A DNA stretch of 64,000 nt from an uncultured Lactobacillus sp. (GTDB lineage: Bacteria; Bacillota; Bacilli; Lactobacillales; Lactobacillaceae): positions 33,875-97,874 of the forward strand of contig CAOOYH010000005.1 in the NCBI GenBank assembly GCA_948500755.1, in the 5' to 3' direction. Shown piece by piece: positions 16,677 through 26,220 of the stretch. Below the pieces are notes generated by a model. It had not been told where the DNA came from, searched no databases, and worked only from the letters and a program-made list of their open reading frames with translations. The position numbers and the translations under genes were made by a program. How positions within the stretch are numbered: the stretch's first letter is position 1; every line of letters begins with the position of its first letter.

Positions 16677-17642
16677 ATGGAACCAATTTTTTTGACACCA
16701 TATTTTAGACCAAAAATTTGGGGAGGACGTAAGTTAAATACAATTTTTAATTATGATATTCCTGAAGGAAAAGTTGGAGAGGCTTGGATTATTTCCGGCT
16801 ATAAAGATGATGCTTCAACAGTGACCGAAGGGCCTTTGAAAGGAAAAACTTTAAGAGAGGTCTATCATGAGCACTCAGAACTTTTTGGGAATCCTAAGTC
16901 TAAGGAGTTTCCATTACTAGTTAAGTTTTTAGATGCTAATGATAACTTATCAGTACAAGTACACCCAGATGACGATTATGCACATAAAGTAGAAAATGAT
17001 TCTGGTAAAACTGAAAGCTGGTATGTATTACAAGCTGATCCGGGTGCTTACTTAATTTATGGACATCATGCAAAAACTCGCGAAGAATTGGCTGATATGA
17101 TTCATAAGGGTGAATGGGATAAGCTATTAAGAAAAGTTCCAATTAAAAAAGGCGATTTCTTCTATGTACCAGCTGGAACAATTCATGCTTTAACTAAAGG
17201 TAGTTTGGTTATCGAAACTCAACAATCTAGTGATGTTACTTACCGTCTTTATGATTATGATCGTGTAGATAAGAAGACAGGTAAAAAGCGTAAGCTTCAT
17301 ACTCAAAAGTCAATTGATGTTACTACTGTGCCTCATATTGATCCTAAATTAAATGTCCATACTGAAAAGGATCAAGATGCAGAAATTAAAACTTTAGTTG
17401 AGCCACCAGTTTCACCACACTTCTATTTATGGCAAATTGATCTTGATGGAACTTGGAAAACTGGTTTGAAGAATCACCCTTACTTGCTTGTTTCGGTAAT
17501 ATCTGGTTCAGGTAAGCTTGAAGCTGATGGTCAAAGTTGGGATTTGAAGCTTGGAACTAATTTAATTATTCCAAATGAGATGAAGAATTTCACTTTCACT
17601 GGTAAAATGAGAATTGTTATGTCTGCTCCTGGTGAAGAATAG
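16677..17642 (+). CDS. manA: Mannose-6-phosphate isomerase, class I
   Basis: 321-residue type I phosphomannose isomerase that interconverts mannose-6-P and fructose-6-P. Metal-binding motifs SVQVHPDDDYAH (the HPDD part) and FYVPAGTIHAL are visible, and the start FLTPYFRPKIWGG is typical. Full length for the short bacterial class. A TATACT -10-like element lies about 25 bases before the ATG, and GAGGTG is the ribosome site. Confidence 0.95.
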   Translation: MEPIFLTPYFRPKIWGGRKLNTIFNYDIPEGKVGEAWIISGYKDDASTVTEGPLKGKTLREVYHEHSELFGNPKSKEFPLLVKFLDANDNLSVQVHPDDDYAHKVENDSGKTESWYVLQADPGAYLIYGHHAKTREELADMIHKGEWDKLLRKVPIKKGDFFYVPAGTIHALTKGSLVIETQQSSDVTYRLYDYDRVDKKTGKKRKLHTQKSIDVTTVPHIDPKLNVHTEKDQDAEIKTLVEPPVSPHFYLWQIDLDGTWKTGLKNHPYLLVSVISGSGKLEADGQSWDLKLGTNLIIPNEMKNFTFTGKMRIVMSAPGEE

Positions 17643-17673
17643 ACAAATAATTTTCAGAAAAGGAAGTAAAAGT

Positions 17674-18066
17674 GTGATTTATGTAGCTTGCGGTAGTGTA
17701 ATGATGGTAATTGGTATTTTGTGGTTAATTTCGCCAGCGAAAAAACCCAATCGAATATACGGTTATTTGTCATACCTTGCACAAGTCAACAAAGATAGTT
17801 TTAAATTTGCACAAAAACGAGCAAGCCTGTATCTGTTGTTATTTGGCTTCATTCAGGTATTATTAGGTGTATGTATTCACTTATTGAATTGGGATCATTA
17901 TTTCTTAATTTGGCTGCTCACTTTTTATATTTTTATCTTGCTGCCAATTGTTTGGACAGAAAAAAGTTTAAAATCATTTTTGCAAAAAAGAGGAGAACTG
18001 CCAAGAGATTATGTTGATCCTGACAAAGTGAAGAAGACAAGAACTAAAGGATTCAGGGATCGATAA
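17674..18066 (+). CDS. SdpI-like membrane protein
   Basis: 130-residue protein with three predicted membrane helices. It resembles the SdpI/DUF3784 group: a short N-terminal helix, then KKPNRIYGYLSYLAQ.N..SFKFAQK. SdpI confers immunity to the SdpC toxin in B. subtilis, but many such small proteins have no known role. The GTG at 17674 follows AGGAAG. It overlaps the response regulator start (GATAATG), so it probably belongs to the two-component operon. Confidence 0.7.
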   Translation: MIYVACGSVMMVIGILWLISPAKKPNRIYGYLSYLAQVNKDSFKFAQKRASLYLLLFGFIQVLLGVCIHLLNWDHYFLIWLLTFYIFILLPIVWTEKSLKSFLQKRGELPRDYVDPDKVKKTRTKGFRDR

Positions 18067-18794
18067 TGAGTTTAAATATTTTAATGGTTGAAGATGATAC
18101 TTCTGTTGCTGAAATGATGGGAATGTTTTTTAGGAAAGAAGGTTGGAAGCAAGATATTGCTGTCGACGGGGTCGAAGCCGTCGATAAGTTTAAAAAGAAT
18201 CCAGCGTCTTATGATTTAATTACGCTGGATTTAAATTTGCCTAAAAAAGATGGAATTCAAGTAGCAAAAGAAGTTAGAGCTATTTCTCCTACAGTGCCAA
18301 TTATTATGTTAACGGCACGTGGAAGTGAAGAAGATCAAGTTTTAGGATTAGGAGTAGGTGCTGATGACTATGTTACTAAACCTTTTAGTCCGTTAGCTCT
18401 TATTGCGAGAATTAAGGCGCTTCACAGACGTGTGATGATGGAAGGTGGTCAGAATACCCCTCAAACCAAGTCTGATGTAGATTATGATATTGAAACACAA
18501 CATTTAAAGATTTCAGTAGATCGAAGAGAAGTGTTGTTTGATGGGAAGCCTGTTGCTAATATTACTCCAAAGGAATTTGACTTATTATTTACGATGGCTC
18601 AGAAACCTAAACAGGTCTTTTCTAGAGAGCAACTTTTAGAATTGGTTTGGGGATATGAATATTATGGGGAAGATCGAACTGTAGATGCCCATATTAAGAA
18701 GTTGCGTCAAAAATTGGAAAAAGTTGGGCCACAAGTTATTCAAACTGTTTGGGGAGTAGGATATAAATTTGATGACTCTCAGGTAAAAAGTTAA
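18066..18794 (+). CDS. OmpR/PhoB family response regulator
   Basis: 242-residue response regulator. Receiver domain: acidic pair ED near residues 9-10, phospho-accepting aspartate at about residue 55 in LITLDLNLP, and the conserved lysine in YVTKPFSP. C-terminal winged-helix DNA-binding domain of the OmpR/PhoB type (about 145-240). Its partner is the histidine kinase three bases downstream. The regulon is unknown; neighbours include an SdpI-like gene and an LtaS-type gene, which hints at envelope stress. Confidence 0.94.
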   Translation: MSLNILMVEDDTSVAEMMGMFFRKEGWKQDIAVDGVEAVDKFKKNPASYDLITLDLNLPKKDGIQVAKEVRAISPTVPIIMLTARGSEEDQVLGLGVGADDYVTKPFSPLALIARIKALHRRVMMEGGQNTPQTKSDVDYDIETQHLKISVDRREVLFDGKPVANITPKEFDLLFTMAQKPKQVFSREQLLELVWGYEYYGEDRTVDAHIKKLRQKLEKVGPQVIQTVWGVGYKFDDSQVKS

Positions 18795-18796
18795 AA

Positions 18797-20257
18797 ATGA
18801 AGCTAATTTATCAACATATGTTAGGTTTTTTGCTTATTATCGTAACTACGGTTTCGATTATTGGATATGCTGAAATCGATTATGTTAGTAATCAAGCCTA
18901 TAATCAAAATTATCAAAGAATGGAAAGCTATGCCCAGACTTTAGGAGAGCTTGCTAGTAGTCAAAGTCAAAACGGCACCGCCGAATTAAGTACTGATTTT
19001 TTAAATAAATTACAATTTGTTTTACGTGGGGATGATGTCCATTTTCGAATTTTTAATGCGAAAAATGAGCAAATTTATCCTGCAACTAGAAATAGAATTC
19101 AGTTGTCCGATAGAGTTATCTCCACTCTAAAAAGAGGAGAACAAATTAGAATTCGAAACAATAATTTGCAACGTTCATACATTGGTCGTACCAAGGATGC
19201 CTACACTGGAGTTTTGGTCCCATGGATGAACGGGACCAAAATGATTGGTGTAATTTGGATTGGTTCCTTAGTTAAAAATGTTGAAAAGCCGATTTATATG
19301 GCAAAAAGAAACTTGCTTAATGCTTTGATGGTAACTATTATAGTGGGATTGATTCTGAGTTTCATTTTGTCTTATTATTCTACTACTAAAATTAAAAGTC
19401 TTTCGCGAGCAACTAAAAAAGTGGCGGCCGGTGATTTCAATGTTCAAATTAAAAACAAGGGTAATGATGAAATTGATCAATTAGCTGAGAATTTCAACCG
19501 TATGGTAAGAACTTTAAAAAAGTCCGATGAAGAGATTAAAGCTCAGGAAAAAAGGCGAGATCAATTTATGGCCGATGCGGCTCATGAAATGAGAACGCCC
19601 CTGACAACCATCAATGGAATTCTTGAAGGCTTACAGTATGATGCTATTCCTGAAGATTCTAAACCAAAATCAATTGCTTTAATGCGCCATGAAACCACTC
19701 GGTTGATTAGATTAGTTAATGAGAATTTAGACTATGAAAAAATTCGAAATAATCAAATTATGCTACTTAAAACTAAATTTGATGCTGTGAAGGTTTTAAA
19801 AGATGTTCAAACCCAACTTAGACAAAATGCACAAAAAGCTAACGATGAATTGGTGTTAGATGTTCCTGCGACATTACCTACTTATGCAGATCGAGATAGA
19901 TTCACTCAAATCATTGTTAATTTGGTTCAGAATGCAATTCAATTTACTCATGATGGGCGAATTACTATTTCTGGTAAAAGAATTGATCATGGGACTGAAT
20001 TTCAAATTAAAGACAATGGTATAGGGATGAATAAAGAACAAACAAAATATATATTTGAACGATTCTTTAAAGCTGATCCTTCAAGAGCGCGTCTAGGAAC
20101 TGGAGAATCTGGATTAGGGTTAGCTATTGTTTCTTCTCTTGTAAAGCAACATGGAGGAAAAGTGAAGGTAGAGTCAGAAGAAGGTAAAGGTTCTATTTTC
20201 ACGGTTATTCTATATGACAAAGGCTTTGAACAATTTGTAAATAAAAAAGACGACTAA
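18797..20257 (+). CDS. Sensor histidine kinase
   Basis: 486-residue membrane-bound kinase. Two helices (about residues 7-25 and 176-196) enclose an extracellular sensor segment of about 150 residues. A HAMP domain follows (196-240), then the HisKA domain with H263 in DAAHEMRTPLT, and an HATPase domain with N, G1 (DNGIGM), F (FERFFKAD) and G2 (GESGLGLAI) boxes. It forms one unit with the response regulator. The TAA lies in the loop of the terminator that follows. Confidence 0.94.
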   Translation: MKLIYQHMLGFLLIIVTTVSIIGYAEIDYVSNQAYNQNYQRMESYAQTLGELASSQSQNGTAELSTDFLNKLQFVLRGDDVHFRIFNAKNEQIYPATRNRIQLSDRVISTLKRGEQIRIRNNNLQRSYIGRTKDAYTGVLVPWMNGTKMIGVIWIGSLVKNVEKPIYMAKRNLLNALMVTIIVGLILSFILSYYSTTKIKSLSRATKKVAAGDFNVQIKNKGNDEIDQLAENFNRMVRTLKKSDEEIKAQEKRRDQFMADAAHEMRTPLTTINGILEGLQYDAIPEDSKPKSIALMRHETTRLIRLVNENLDYEKIRNNQIMLLKTKFDAVKVLKDVQTQLRQNAQKANDELVLDVPATLPTYADRDRFTQIIVNLVQNAIQFTHDGRITISGKRIDHGTEFQIKDNGIGMNKEQTKYIFERFFKADPSRARLGTGESGLGLAIVSSLVKQHGGKVKVESEEGKGSIFTVILYDKGFEQFVNKKDD

Positions 20258-20270
20258 TGTCGTCTTTTTT
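20243..20270. terminator. Bidirectional intrinsic terminator
   Basis: 12-bp perfect stem (20243-20254 with 20259-20270) with TAAT loop; it serves the kinase operon and the convergent sulfatase-type gene. Confidence 0.88.
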
Positions 20271-22447
20271 TATTTGTTACTATTCTTTTTCTCTTCTTTT
20301 TTATCGGTTAACTGATTTGATTGAACATTCTTTGGTATTTGAGTGATCTCCTCGCGTCGGTTCTTCAATTCAACTGCATCAGTTTTATAAAGATTCGTAG
20401 TAGAACTGTTTCGTTTTGAATAAAGGGAACTCGAGTTTGTTCCAAATTGGCGGCGAAGCTTAACCATTTGTTCAAAATTAGTTAAATAATCGAATTCACT
20501 AGGAGCGGTTGGAATAAAGCCATGAGGAGTATAAAAGCGTAATAAATTATGGTTATTCAATAGGTCGGAATATTTAAGCGACTGACGTGCTTCGATTGAT
20601 AATTTTTCAATTTCTCGTTTTTCTTCAGGAGTAAAATTGATAATTTGTTTTCCGGTTATACGGTCATAGACTACGCCTTTAATACCTTTATTGCCAATAA
20701 TGATGTAACGCTTGCTGACGATAGTTCCATTTCTAAAGACAATCCAATCCTTATATTGAGGAGAAAGAAGGTCACTACCGAATTGAACGTAATTCTTATT
20801 AGAAATTCCTAGTAAGTGCATCAAAGTTGGTAAGACATCAATTTCACCAGCTACTTCAGAATTAATTCCACCCTTTAAATTAGCCGCATGAATCATAAAA
20901 GGAACCCGCTGCATTTGAACATTGTTATAGCTATTCCAAGTATCTGAGCTTTCACCAATTACAGGAGCTAAGGTTTCATTTTCAGAATTACTCAAACCAT
21001 AATGATCTCCGTAAATTACTACCATTGTGTTTTTGTAGAGTCCGGATGCTTTGAGGTAATTGAAAAATTCATGAACAGCTTCATCAAGATAATGGGCAGT
21101 TTGGAAGTAATTATTAATTGTCTCGTCGCGAGTATTTGTAGTCTTGAATTTAGGATCGAGATCTTCTTTATCCATTGAAAATGGAATGTGGTTAGTGACT
21201 GTAATGTATTTGGCATAAAATGGTTGCTGCATTTGCTCAAGATATTTAATACTTTCAGAAAATAGCAGCTTATCTTTTAAACCATAACCAATTTTGTCCT
21301 TTGAAGCATTACTGAAGTAATTTTGATCAAAGAAATAATTGTAGCCCATATTTTTGTAGACTTCATTTCTATTCCAAAAGGTTCCTACATTTCCGTGAAA
21401 GACGGCAGACGTATAGCCGTCTTGACGTAAAATTTGAGGAGCAGCTTGGAATGTATTTTCACTTCCTAAAGAAGTAAAAAGAGAACCATCAGAAATTCCA
21501 TAAGTACTAGTTTCGAGCATGTTTTCAGCGTCACTAGTTCGACCTAAACCAACCTGATGATAAAAATTATTGAAGCTGATCGTATGTTGATTTCGATAAA
21601 TTGAATTCAAAAATGGGGTAACTTCTTTACCATTTACCTTTAGATTAATCAAAAACTGTTGGAAACTTTCAAGGTGAATAATAATGACATTTTTACCTTT
21701 TTCTTTTCCAAAAGTAACTGAATTAGGTTTTGCGTAATGCTTTTTAGTGTAGGTAAGAATTTTATTTAAATCAGAAGAATTGGCATTTTTTGTAACTTGC
21801 ACTGTTTGGGCGTTTTTGATTCCATCGTAAACTGTGTAAGTATCGAGTCCCAAATATTTGACTACGTATGAACGATCGAATGTATTCCGTAGTAAACGAG
21901 GGCGTGACGATTCCGCTAGAAACATGTTTAACCCTAATAAAAAAGCACCAAGAGAAGTGATGGCAAACGGTGTCGACATTCCATAAGACTTAGGATCAAT
22001 TCGGATTTTTTTAGTCACTAGTAGAATAATAATGACAATTAAATCTAGCCAAATTAAAATATCGCTGGGATGAAGAAGTGCTACTGCACTTTTTCCTAAA
22101 CCTGGAGCGACCTTAGTAGCATTGGTGATGGTTTTAACAGTGATGAAGTCAGAAAATTGACGATAATAAAGGACATTCGAAAAAAGCAGAACTGTATTTA
22201 AAAAGTCCATAAAGAGCATCATGATGTAAGAAACAATTGGCTTTGGAAAGTAAAATCCAATCCCGATTAATAAAATTGTTGTTCCTAATGGGCTGGTCCA
22301 CATAATGATATGTTGATAGGGGTCTGATAGACCTAAGTTAAAGTCACAATAGGCTACAAAAAGATATTTGATCCAAAACAGTAGAACCAGCAAAGTAAAG
22401 AAGCCAGTGCGTGTTTGAATGAAATTGAAGATAGTTTTCTTGTTCAC
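20270..22447 (-). CDS. ltaS: LTA synthase family protein
   Basis: 725-residue membrane enzyme of the lipoteichoic acid synthase type, which transfers glycerol phosphate from phosphatidylglycerol on the outside of the membrane. Five N-terminal helices (about residues 12-210) precede an extracellular alkaline-phosphatase/sulfatase domain. The catalytic threonine lies in GRTSDAENMLE, with metal ligands in VIHLESFQ and YGDHYG. The C terminus adds about 80 residues of serine-, asparagine- and lysine-rich tail. Lactobacilli often carry several paralogues; which polymer this one makes is not indicated. Confidence 0.88.
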   Translation of the reverse strand: MNKKTIFNFIQTRTGFFTLLVLLFWIKYLFVAYCDFNLGLSDPYQHIIMWTSPLGTTILLIGIGFYFPKPIVSYIMMLFMDFLNTVLLFSNVLYYRQFSDFITVKTITNATKVAPGLGKSAVALLHPSDILIWLDLIVIIILLVTKKIRIDPKSYGMSTPFAITSLGAFLLGLNMFLAESSRPRLLRNTFDRSYVVKYLGLDTYTVYDGIKNAQTVQVTKNANSSDLNKILTYTKKHYAKPNSVTFGKEKGKNVIIIHLESFQQFLINLKVNGKEVTPFLNSIYRNQHTISFNNFYHQVGLGRTSDAENMLETSTYGISDGSLFTSLGSENTFQAAPQILRQDGYTSAVFHGNVGTFWNRNEVYKNMGYNYFFDQNYFSNASKDKIGYGLKDKLLFSESIKYLEQMQQPFYAKYITVTNHIPFSMDKEDLDPKFKTTNTRDETINNYFQTAHYLDEAVHEFFNYLKASGLYKNTMVVIYGDHYGLSNSENETLAPVIGESSDTWNSYNNVQMQRVPFMIHAANLKGGINSEVAGEIDVLPTLMHLLGISNKNYVQFGSDLLSPQYKDWIVFRNGTIVSKRYIIIGNKGIKGVVYDRITGKQIINFTPEEKREIEKLSIEARQSLKYSDLLNNHNLLRFYTPHGFIPTAPSEFDYLTNFEQMVKLRRQFGTNSSSLYSKRNSSTTNLYKTDAVELKNRREEITQIPKNVQSNQLTDKKEEKKNSNK

Positions 22448-22597
22448 AATAAGCGTACCTCTTTCTTAATGTCTTAATTCTAAAGGTTATCTGCGTTCAA
22501 GACAATCTTTTGTGAAGAGTTAGTCTTTTTTTCATAGTTAATTCTAAAAAAATGGTTATAATTTGTAGTGAATCTATTTGCGAGGGTTAATCATGAG

Positions 22598-23212
22598 ATG
22601 ATTTTTTTAGGACCGATTTATAATTTATTAGCAAGAATTTATGCAACTAGAATTAATCACTTTCCATTGATAAAGTTGTTTTTACTAGCATTGGATAAAA
22701 CATTCTTTTACTTTTTGATATTCGCAGTTTTACGCTTGATTTGGCTCTTATCAGTACGGCGTCGACGCTCAATTAAATCAGAAGCTTGTGTATGGGTATT
22801 GGCATTTTATGTGATTTTAGTATTAATGACAACTACTTTTAGAAATACTTACTTTCCATGGCAGTTAAGTTTCAATTTTCATCGACCGCTGAGCGATATC
22901 AATTTAGTTTTTATGAAAGAAACTTGGAAATTGCTCTATGCACAGAGCCGCGTAGACTTTATTTATAATTCCTTCGGCAATATTTTATGTTTTGTGCCAA
23001 TTGGATTTTTGTTGCCGATTGTTTTTTCAAAAAAGCAGACTTTTTTAAGAGTAACTTTGGCCGGAATGTGCTTTTCAATTTGCATTGAAATTTTACAATT
23101 TCTTTTAGCAACTGGAGTGAGTGATATTGATGATGTCTTCTTTAACACTTGCGGAACAATTTGTGGCTACTTACCGTATTTGATTTTTAGAAGAATGAAA
23201 CAGAATTTTTAA
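22598..23212 (+). CDS. VanZ-like family membrane protein
   Basis: 204-residue membrane protein with five predicted helices and the VanZ-like core NSFGNILCFVPIGFLLPI and SICIEILQFLLATGVSDIDDVFFNTCGTICGY. The start at 22598 follows a GAGGG sequence; a GTG 30 bases upstream is also possible. Divergent from the LtaS-type gene. The physiological role of such chromosomal copies is unknown. Confidence 0.85.
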   Translation: MIFLGPIYNLLARIYATRINHFPLIKLFLLALDKTFFYFLIFAVLRLIWLLSVRRRRSIKSEACVWVLAFYVILVLMTTTFRNTYFPWQLSFNFHRPLSDINLVFMKETWKLLYAQSRVDFIYNSFGNILCFVPIGFLLPIVFSKKQTFLRVTLAGMCFSICIEILQFLLATGVSDIDDVFFNTCGTICGYLPYLIFRRMKQNF

Positions 23213-23224
23213 TAAAGATACTGG

Positions 23225-23240
23225 TATTAAGCGCTTAATA
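23225..23240 (+). promoter_or_regulatory. 16-bp palindrome upstream of pgi
   Basis: Perfect palindrome TATTAAGCGCTTAATA located 55 bases before pgi and upstream of a -10-like TAAAAT. The centre AAGCGCTT resembles LacI/CcpA-type operators. Confidence 0.5.
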
Positions 23241-23294
23241 TTGCTAAAATGGTCTTGTGAAATAAATAATTTTATCTAGTTAGGAAGCAGATTT

Positions 23295-24632
23295 ATGAGT
23301 TTAATTAAATTTGATAGTAGTAAATTAGCACCATTCATTCATGAAAATGAATTGAGTGAAATGCAAGCTATGGTCAACGCTGCTAACACTGAACTCCGTG
23401 AAGGTACTGGTGCTGGTAGCGATTTCCGTGGATGGCTTAATTTGCCAGTAGATTACGACAAAGAAGAATTTGCTCGTATCAAGAAGGCTGCTAAGAAGAT
23501 TCAAAGTGATTCAGATGTTTTAATTTGTATCGGTATTGGTGGTTCATACCTTGGCGCACAAGCTGCAATTGAATTTTTGAATAGCAATTTCTACGGTAAG
23601 GAAGAAAGCGATATGCCAACAGTTGTCTTCTGTGGTAACTCACTTTCAGGTTCGTACCTTTACGACCTTATTGAATGGTTAGGTGACAAGGACTTCAGTA
23701 TTAACGTAATTTCTAAGTCCGGTACCACTACTGAACCATCAGTAGCATTCAGAATTTTCAAGGACAAGCTAATTAAGAAGTACGGTAAAGAAGAAGCTGC
23801 AAAGAGAATTTATGCAACTACTGACCGTCAAAAGGGTGCTTTGAAGACTGAAGCTGACGCAGAAGGTTACGAAGAATTTGTAGTTCCAGATAATGTTGGT
23901 GGTCGTTACAGTGTTCTTTCAGCTGTTGGTTTGCTTCCAATTGCTGCCTCAGGAGCAAACATTGATGAATTGATGAAGGGTGCTGCTGATGCTCGTGCAG
24001 ATTACACTGAAACTGATTTGAGCAAGCCTTCTCCATACCAATACGCTGCAATCCGTAACATCCTTTACCGCAAGGGTTACACTACTGAAATCGTTGAAAA
24101 CTACGAACCAAGCCTTAGAATGTTTGGTGAATGGTGCAAGCAATTGATGGGTGAATCTGAAGGTAAGGACCAAAAGGGTATTTACCCATCAAGCGCTAAC
24201 TTCACTACTGACCTTCACTCACTTGGTCAATATATTCAAGAAGGTCTTCGTAACTTATTTGAAACTGTTATCCGTGTTGAAAACCCTCGCCACGATGTTA
24301 AGATTCCAGGCGATGACAAGAACTTGGATCAACTTAACTTCTTGGAAGGTAAGAGCTTAAACTACGTAAACGACCGTGCTTACGAAGGTGTTGTTTTGGC
24401 TCACACTGATGGTGGTGTTCCAGTTATGACTGTTAACATTCCAGATCAAACTGAACATACTTTGGGTTACCTTATTTACTTCTTCGAATTAGCTATTGCT
24501 ATTTCAGGTTACTTGAACGGAATTAACCCATTCAACCAACCAGGTGTTGAAGCTTACAAGCGTAACATGTTTGGTCTTCTTAACAAGCCAGGTTACGAAA
24601 ACTTACATGACGACTTAGCTAAGCGTCTTTAA
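23295..24632 (+). CDS. pgi: Glucose-6-phosphate isomerase
   Basis: 445-residue phosphoglucose isomerase, interconverting glucose-6-P and fructose-6-P. Family landmarks: GIGGSYLGAQ, NVISKSGTTTEPSVAFR for phosphate binding, VGGRYSVLSAVGLLP, and the GVEAYKRNMFGLL end containing the catalytic lysine region. Very strong codon bias indicates high expression. Ribosome site AGGAAG. Preceded by a palindrome that may be an operator. Confidence 0.97.
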   Translation: MSLIKFDSSKLAPFIHENELSEMQAMVNAANTELREGTGAGSDFRGWLNLPVDYDKEEFARIKKAAKKIQSDSDVLICIGIGGSYLGAQAAIEFLNSNFYGKEESDMPTVVFCGNSLSGSYLYDLIEWLGDKDFSINVISKSGTTTEPSVAFRIFKDKLIKKYGKEEAAKRIYATTDRQKGALKTEADAEGYEEFVVPDNVGGRYSVLSAVGLLPIAASGANIDELMKGAADARADYTETDLSKPSPYQYAAIRNILYRKGYTTEIVENYEPSLRMFGEWCKQLMGESEGKDQKGIYPSSANFTTDLHSLGQYIQEGLRNLFETVIRVENPRHDVKIPGDDKNLDQLNFLEGKSLNYVNDRAYEGVVLAHTDGGVPVMTVNIPDQTEHTLGYLIYFFELAIAISGYLNGINPFNQPGVEAYKRNMFGLLNKPGYENLHDDLAKRL

Positions 24633-24697
24633 TCAAGTGTATACTCAGTATAATTTTTGATCATTATACGTCTAATATAGTTATTTAGTAACTAAAG

Positions 24698-24733
24698 AAA
24701 GGGTAGAAGCTATTTTGCTTCTGCCCTTTTTGT
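24698..24733 (+). terminator. Intrinsic terminator after pgi
   Basis: 13-bp stem AAAGGGTAGAAGC with GCTTCTGCCCTTT (one mismatch or G-T) and a T run. The ribosome site of the next gene follows directly. Confidence 0.82.
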
Positions 24734-24750
24734 ATGAGAGGAGATTTTTT

Positions 24751-26142
24751 GTGGAGAAAAGCCAAGAAACTAAAAATATATTAGCTGTTTTAGCGACAGC
24801 TTTTATGTCATTTGTAGGAATTTTGACAGAAACTAGTTTGAATGTAACTTTTCCAACAATGATGAAGCAATTCGGAGTTAGTTTAGATATAGTCCAATGG
24901 ACAACAACAGGCTATTTACTAATGATTGCAATAATTATGATTTGTTCATCGTATTTAAATGAGCGTTTTACTGCGCGAGAATTGTTCATTGCATCATGTT
25001 CAGGATTTATTATCGGGAGCTTTATAAGTGCAATAGCACCAGATTTTCCCTTGCTACTTTTAGGACGGCTCATTTCTGCCTTTGGTGCAGGTTTAAGTAT
25101 ACCCTTGATGTTTAATCTTATTGTAGAAATTATGCCCCGTCCCAAATGGGGCCTTTATATGGGAATTGCTGGTTTAGTGGTAGCCATGGCACCAACTTTA
25201 GGGCCAGCGTTTGGAGGAGCTGTCAATTATTATTTGAATTGGCGCTACATTTTTATAATAGTGATAATTTTTGCTGCAATTGTCTTTATAGCAGGAGTTT
25301 TTGTCATTAAAAAATATCATGGAGTTAAGAAAAATAGTTTTGATTGGCTAGGATTTATTATTTTAGCATTCGCATTTATTACTTTAACTCTGGGTGTAAA
25401 TCAAATAAGCCATGGATTTAAAAGTTGGGCTTTATGGGGATTGTTGATTTCCTCGTTTGTGTTGTTTTATATTTTTACGATGTGGTCAAAAAAATCTCAA
25501 AGAAGGTTACTTGATTTAGAGGTTTTTAAGCAACCAGCTTTTGTTTATGGTGCATTAGCATATTTTTTACTTCAGTTTATTAATATCGGGACTAGTTTTG
25601 TTTTACCTAACTATGTTCAAATTGTGGGCCAGCAATCATCTTTAATCGGGGGACTAATCTTAGTGCCAGGAAGTATTATTGCTGGACTGCTTAATCCATT
25701 ATTTGGCTCTATTTATGATCGTGTAGGGGCAAAAATTCCTTTATATTTAGGCGGAATTTTGATGACAACTAGTTGTTTATTGTTTGCACTTTTCGGCTTA
25801 GATTTGACGATTATGATGCTGATTATCTTTTATGGAATTTTGATGTTAGGGCACCGAATGGCTTTTAGTAATACAATGGCTGAAGCTTTAAAATTACAGA
25901 GTGGACATCTAAGAGCAGATGCGACCGCGGTTTGCCAAACAAGTCAGCAATTGGCTGGTTCTGTAGGAACGACGATCATGGCTTCAATTATGGCTATTTG
26001 GCAAAATAAGGGTGGTGCATCTTACGCAAGTTTAACCGCTCAAGGAAGTCAGGCAGCATTTTACTTTACTTTTGCTTTAGGGATTATAATTTTATTTTGT
26101 TATTTCAAAATGTTTGATTTAGAAAAGGTTATAGTTCAATAA
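24751..26142 (+). CDS. MFS multidrug exporter, DHA2 (14-TM) family
   Basis: Major facilitator protein of 463 residues from the GTG at 24751, which follows GAGAGGAG. Predicted 14 helices. Motifs of drug:H+ antiporters are visible: LNVTFPTMMKQFG in helix 1, LGRLISAFGAGLSIPL (motif B-like) and GLVVAMAPTLGPAFGG (motif C, antiporter). It resembles LmrB/EmrB-type exporters. Single-gene unit with no adjacent regulator; the substrate is not known. Confidence 0.9.
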   Translation: MEKSQETKNILAVLATAFMSFVGILTETSLNVTFPTMMKQFGVSLDIVQWTTTGYLLMIAIIMICSSYLNERFTARELFIASCSGFIIGSFISAIAPDFPLLLLGRLISAFGAGLSIPLMFNLIVEIMPRPKWGLYMGIAGLVVAMAPTLGPAFGGAVNYYLNWRYIFIIVIIFAAIVFIAGVFVIKKYHGVKKNSFDWLGFIILAFAFITLTLGVNQISHGFKSWALWGLLISSFVLFYIFTMWSKKSQRRLLDLEVFKQPAFVYGALAYFLLQFINIGTSFVLPNYVQIVGQQSSLIGGLILVPGSIIAGLLNPLFGSIYDRVGAKIPLYLGGILMTTSCLLFALFGLDLTIMMLIIFYGILMLGHRMAFSNTMAEALKLQSGHLRADATAVCQTSQQLAGSVGTTIMASIMAIWQNKGGASYASLTAQGSQAAFYFTFALGIIILFCYFKMFDLEKVIVQ

Positions 26143-26191
26143 ATCAAAAAAATATATTATACTAAACATGGATGTATGAAATAAGTGAGAA

Positions 26192-26220
26192 AAAAGACGA
26201 CTGAACACCAGTCGTCTTTT
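26192..26220. terminator. Bidirectional intrinsic terminator
   Basis: 12-bp perfect stem AAAAGACGACTG/CAGTCGTCTTTT with a five-base loop between convergent genes. Confidence 0.88.
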
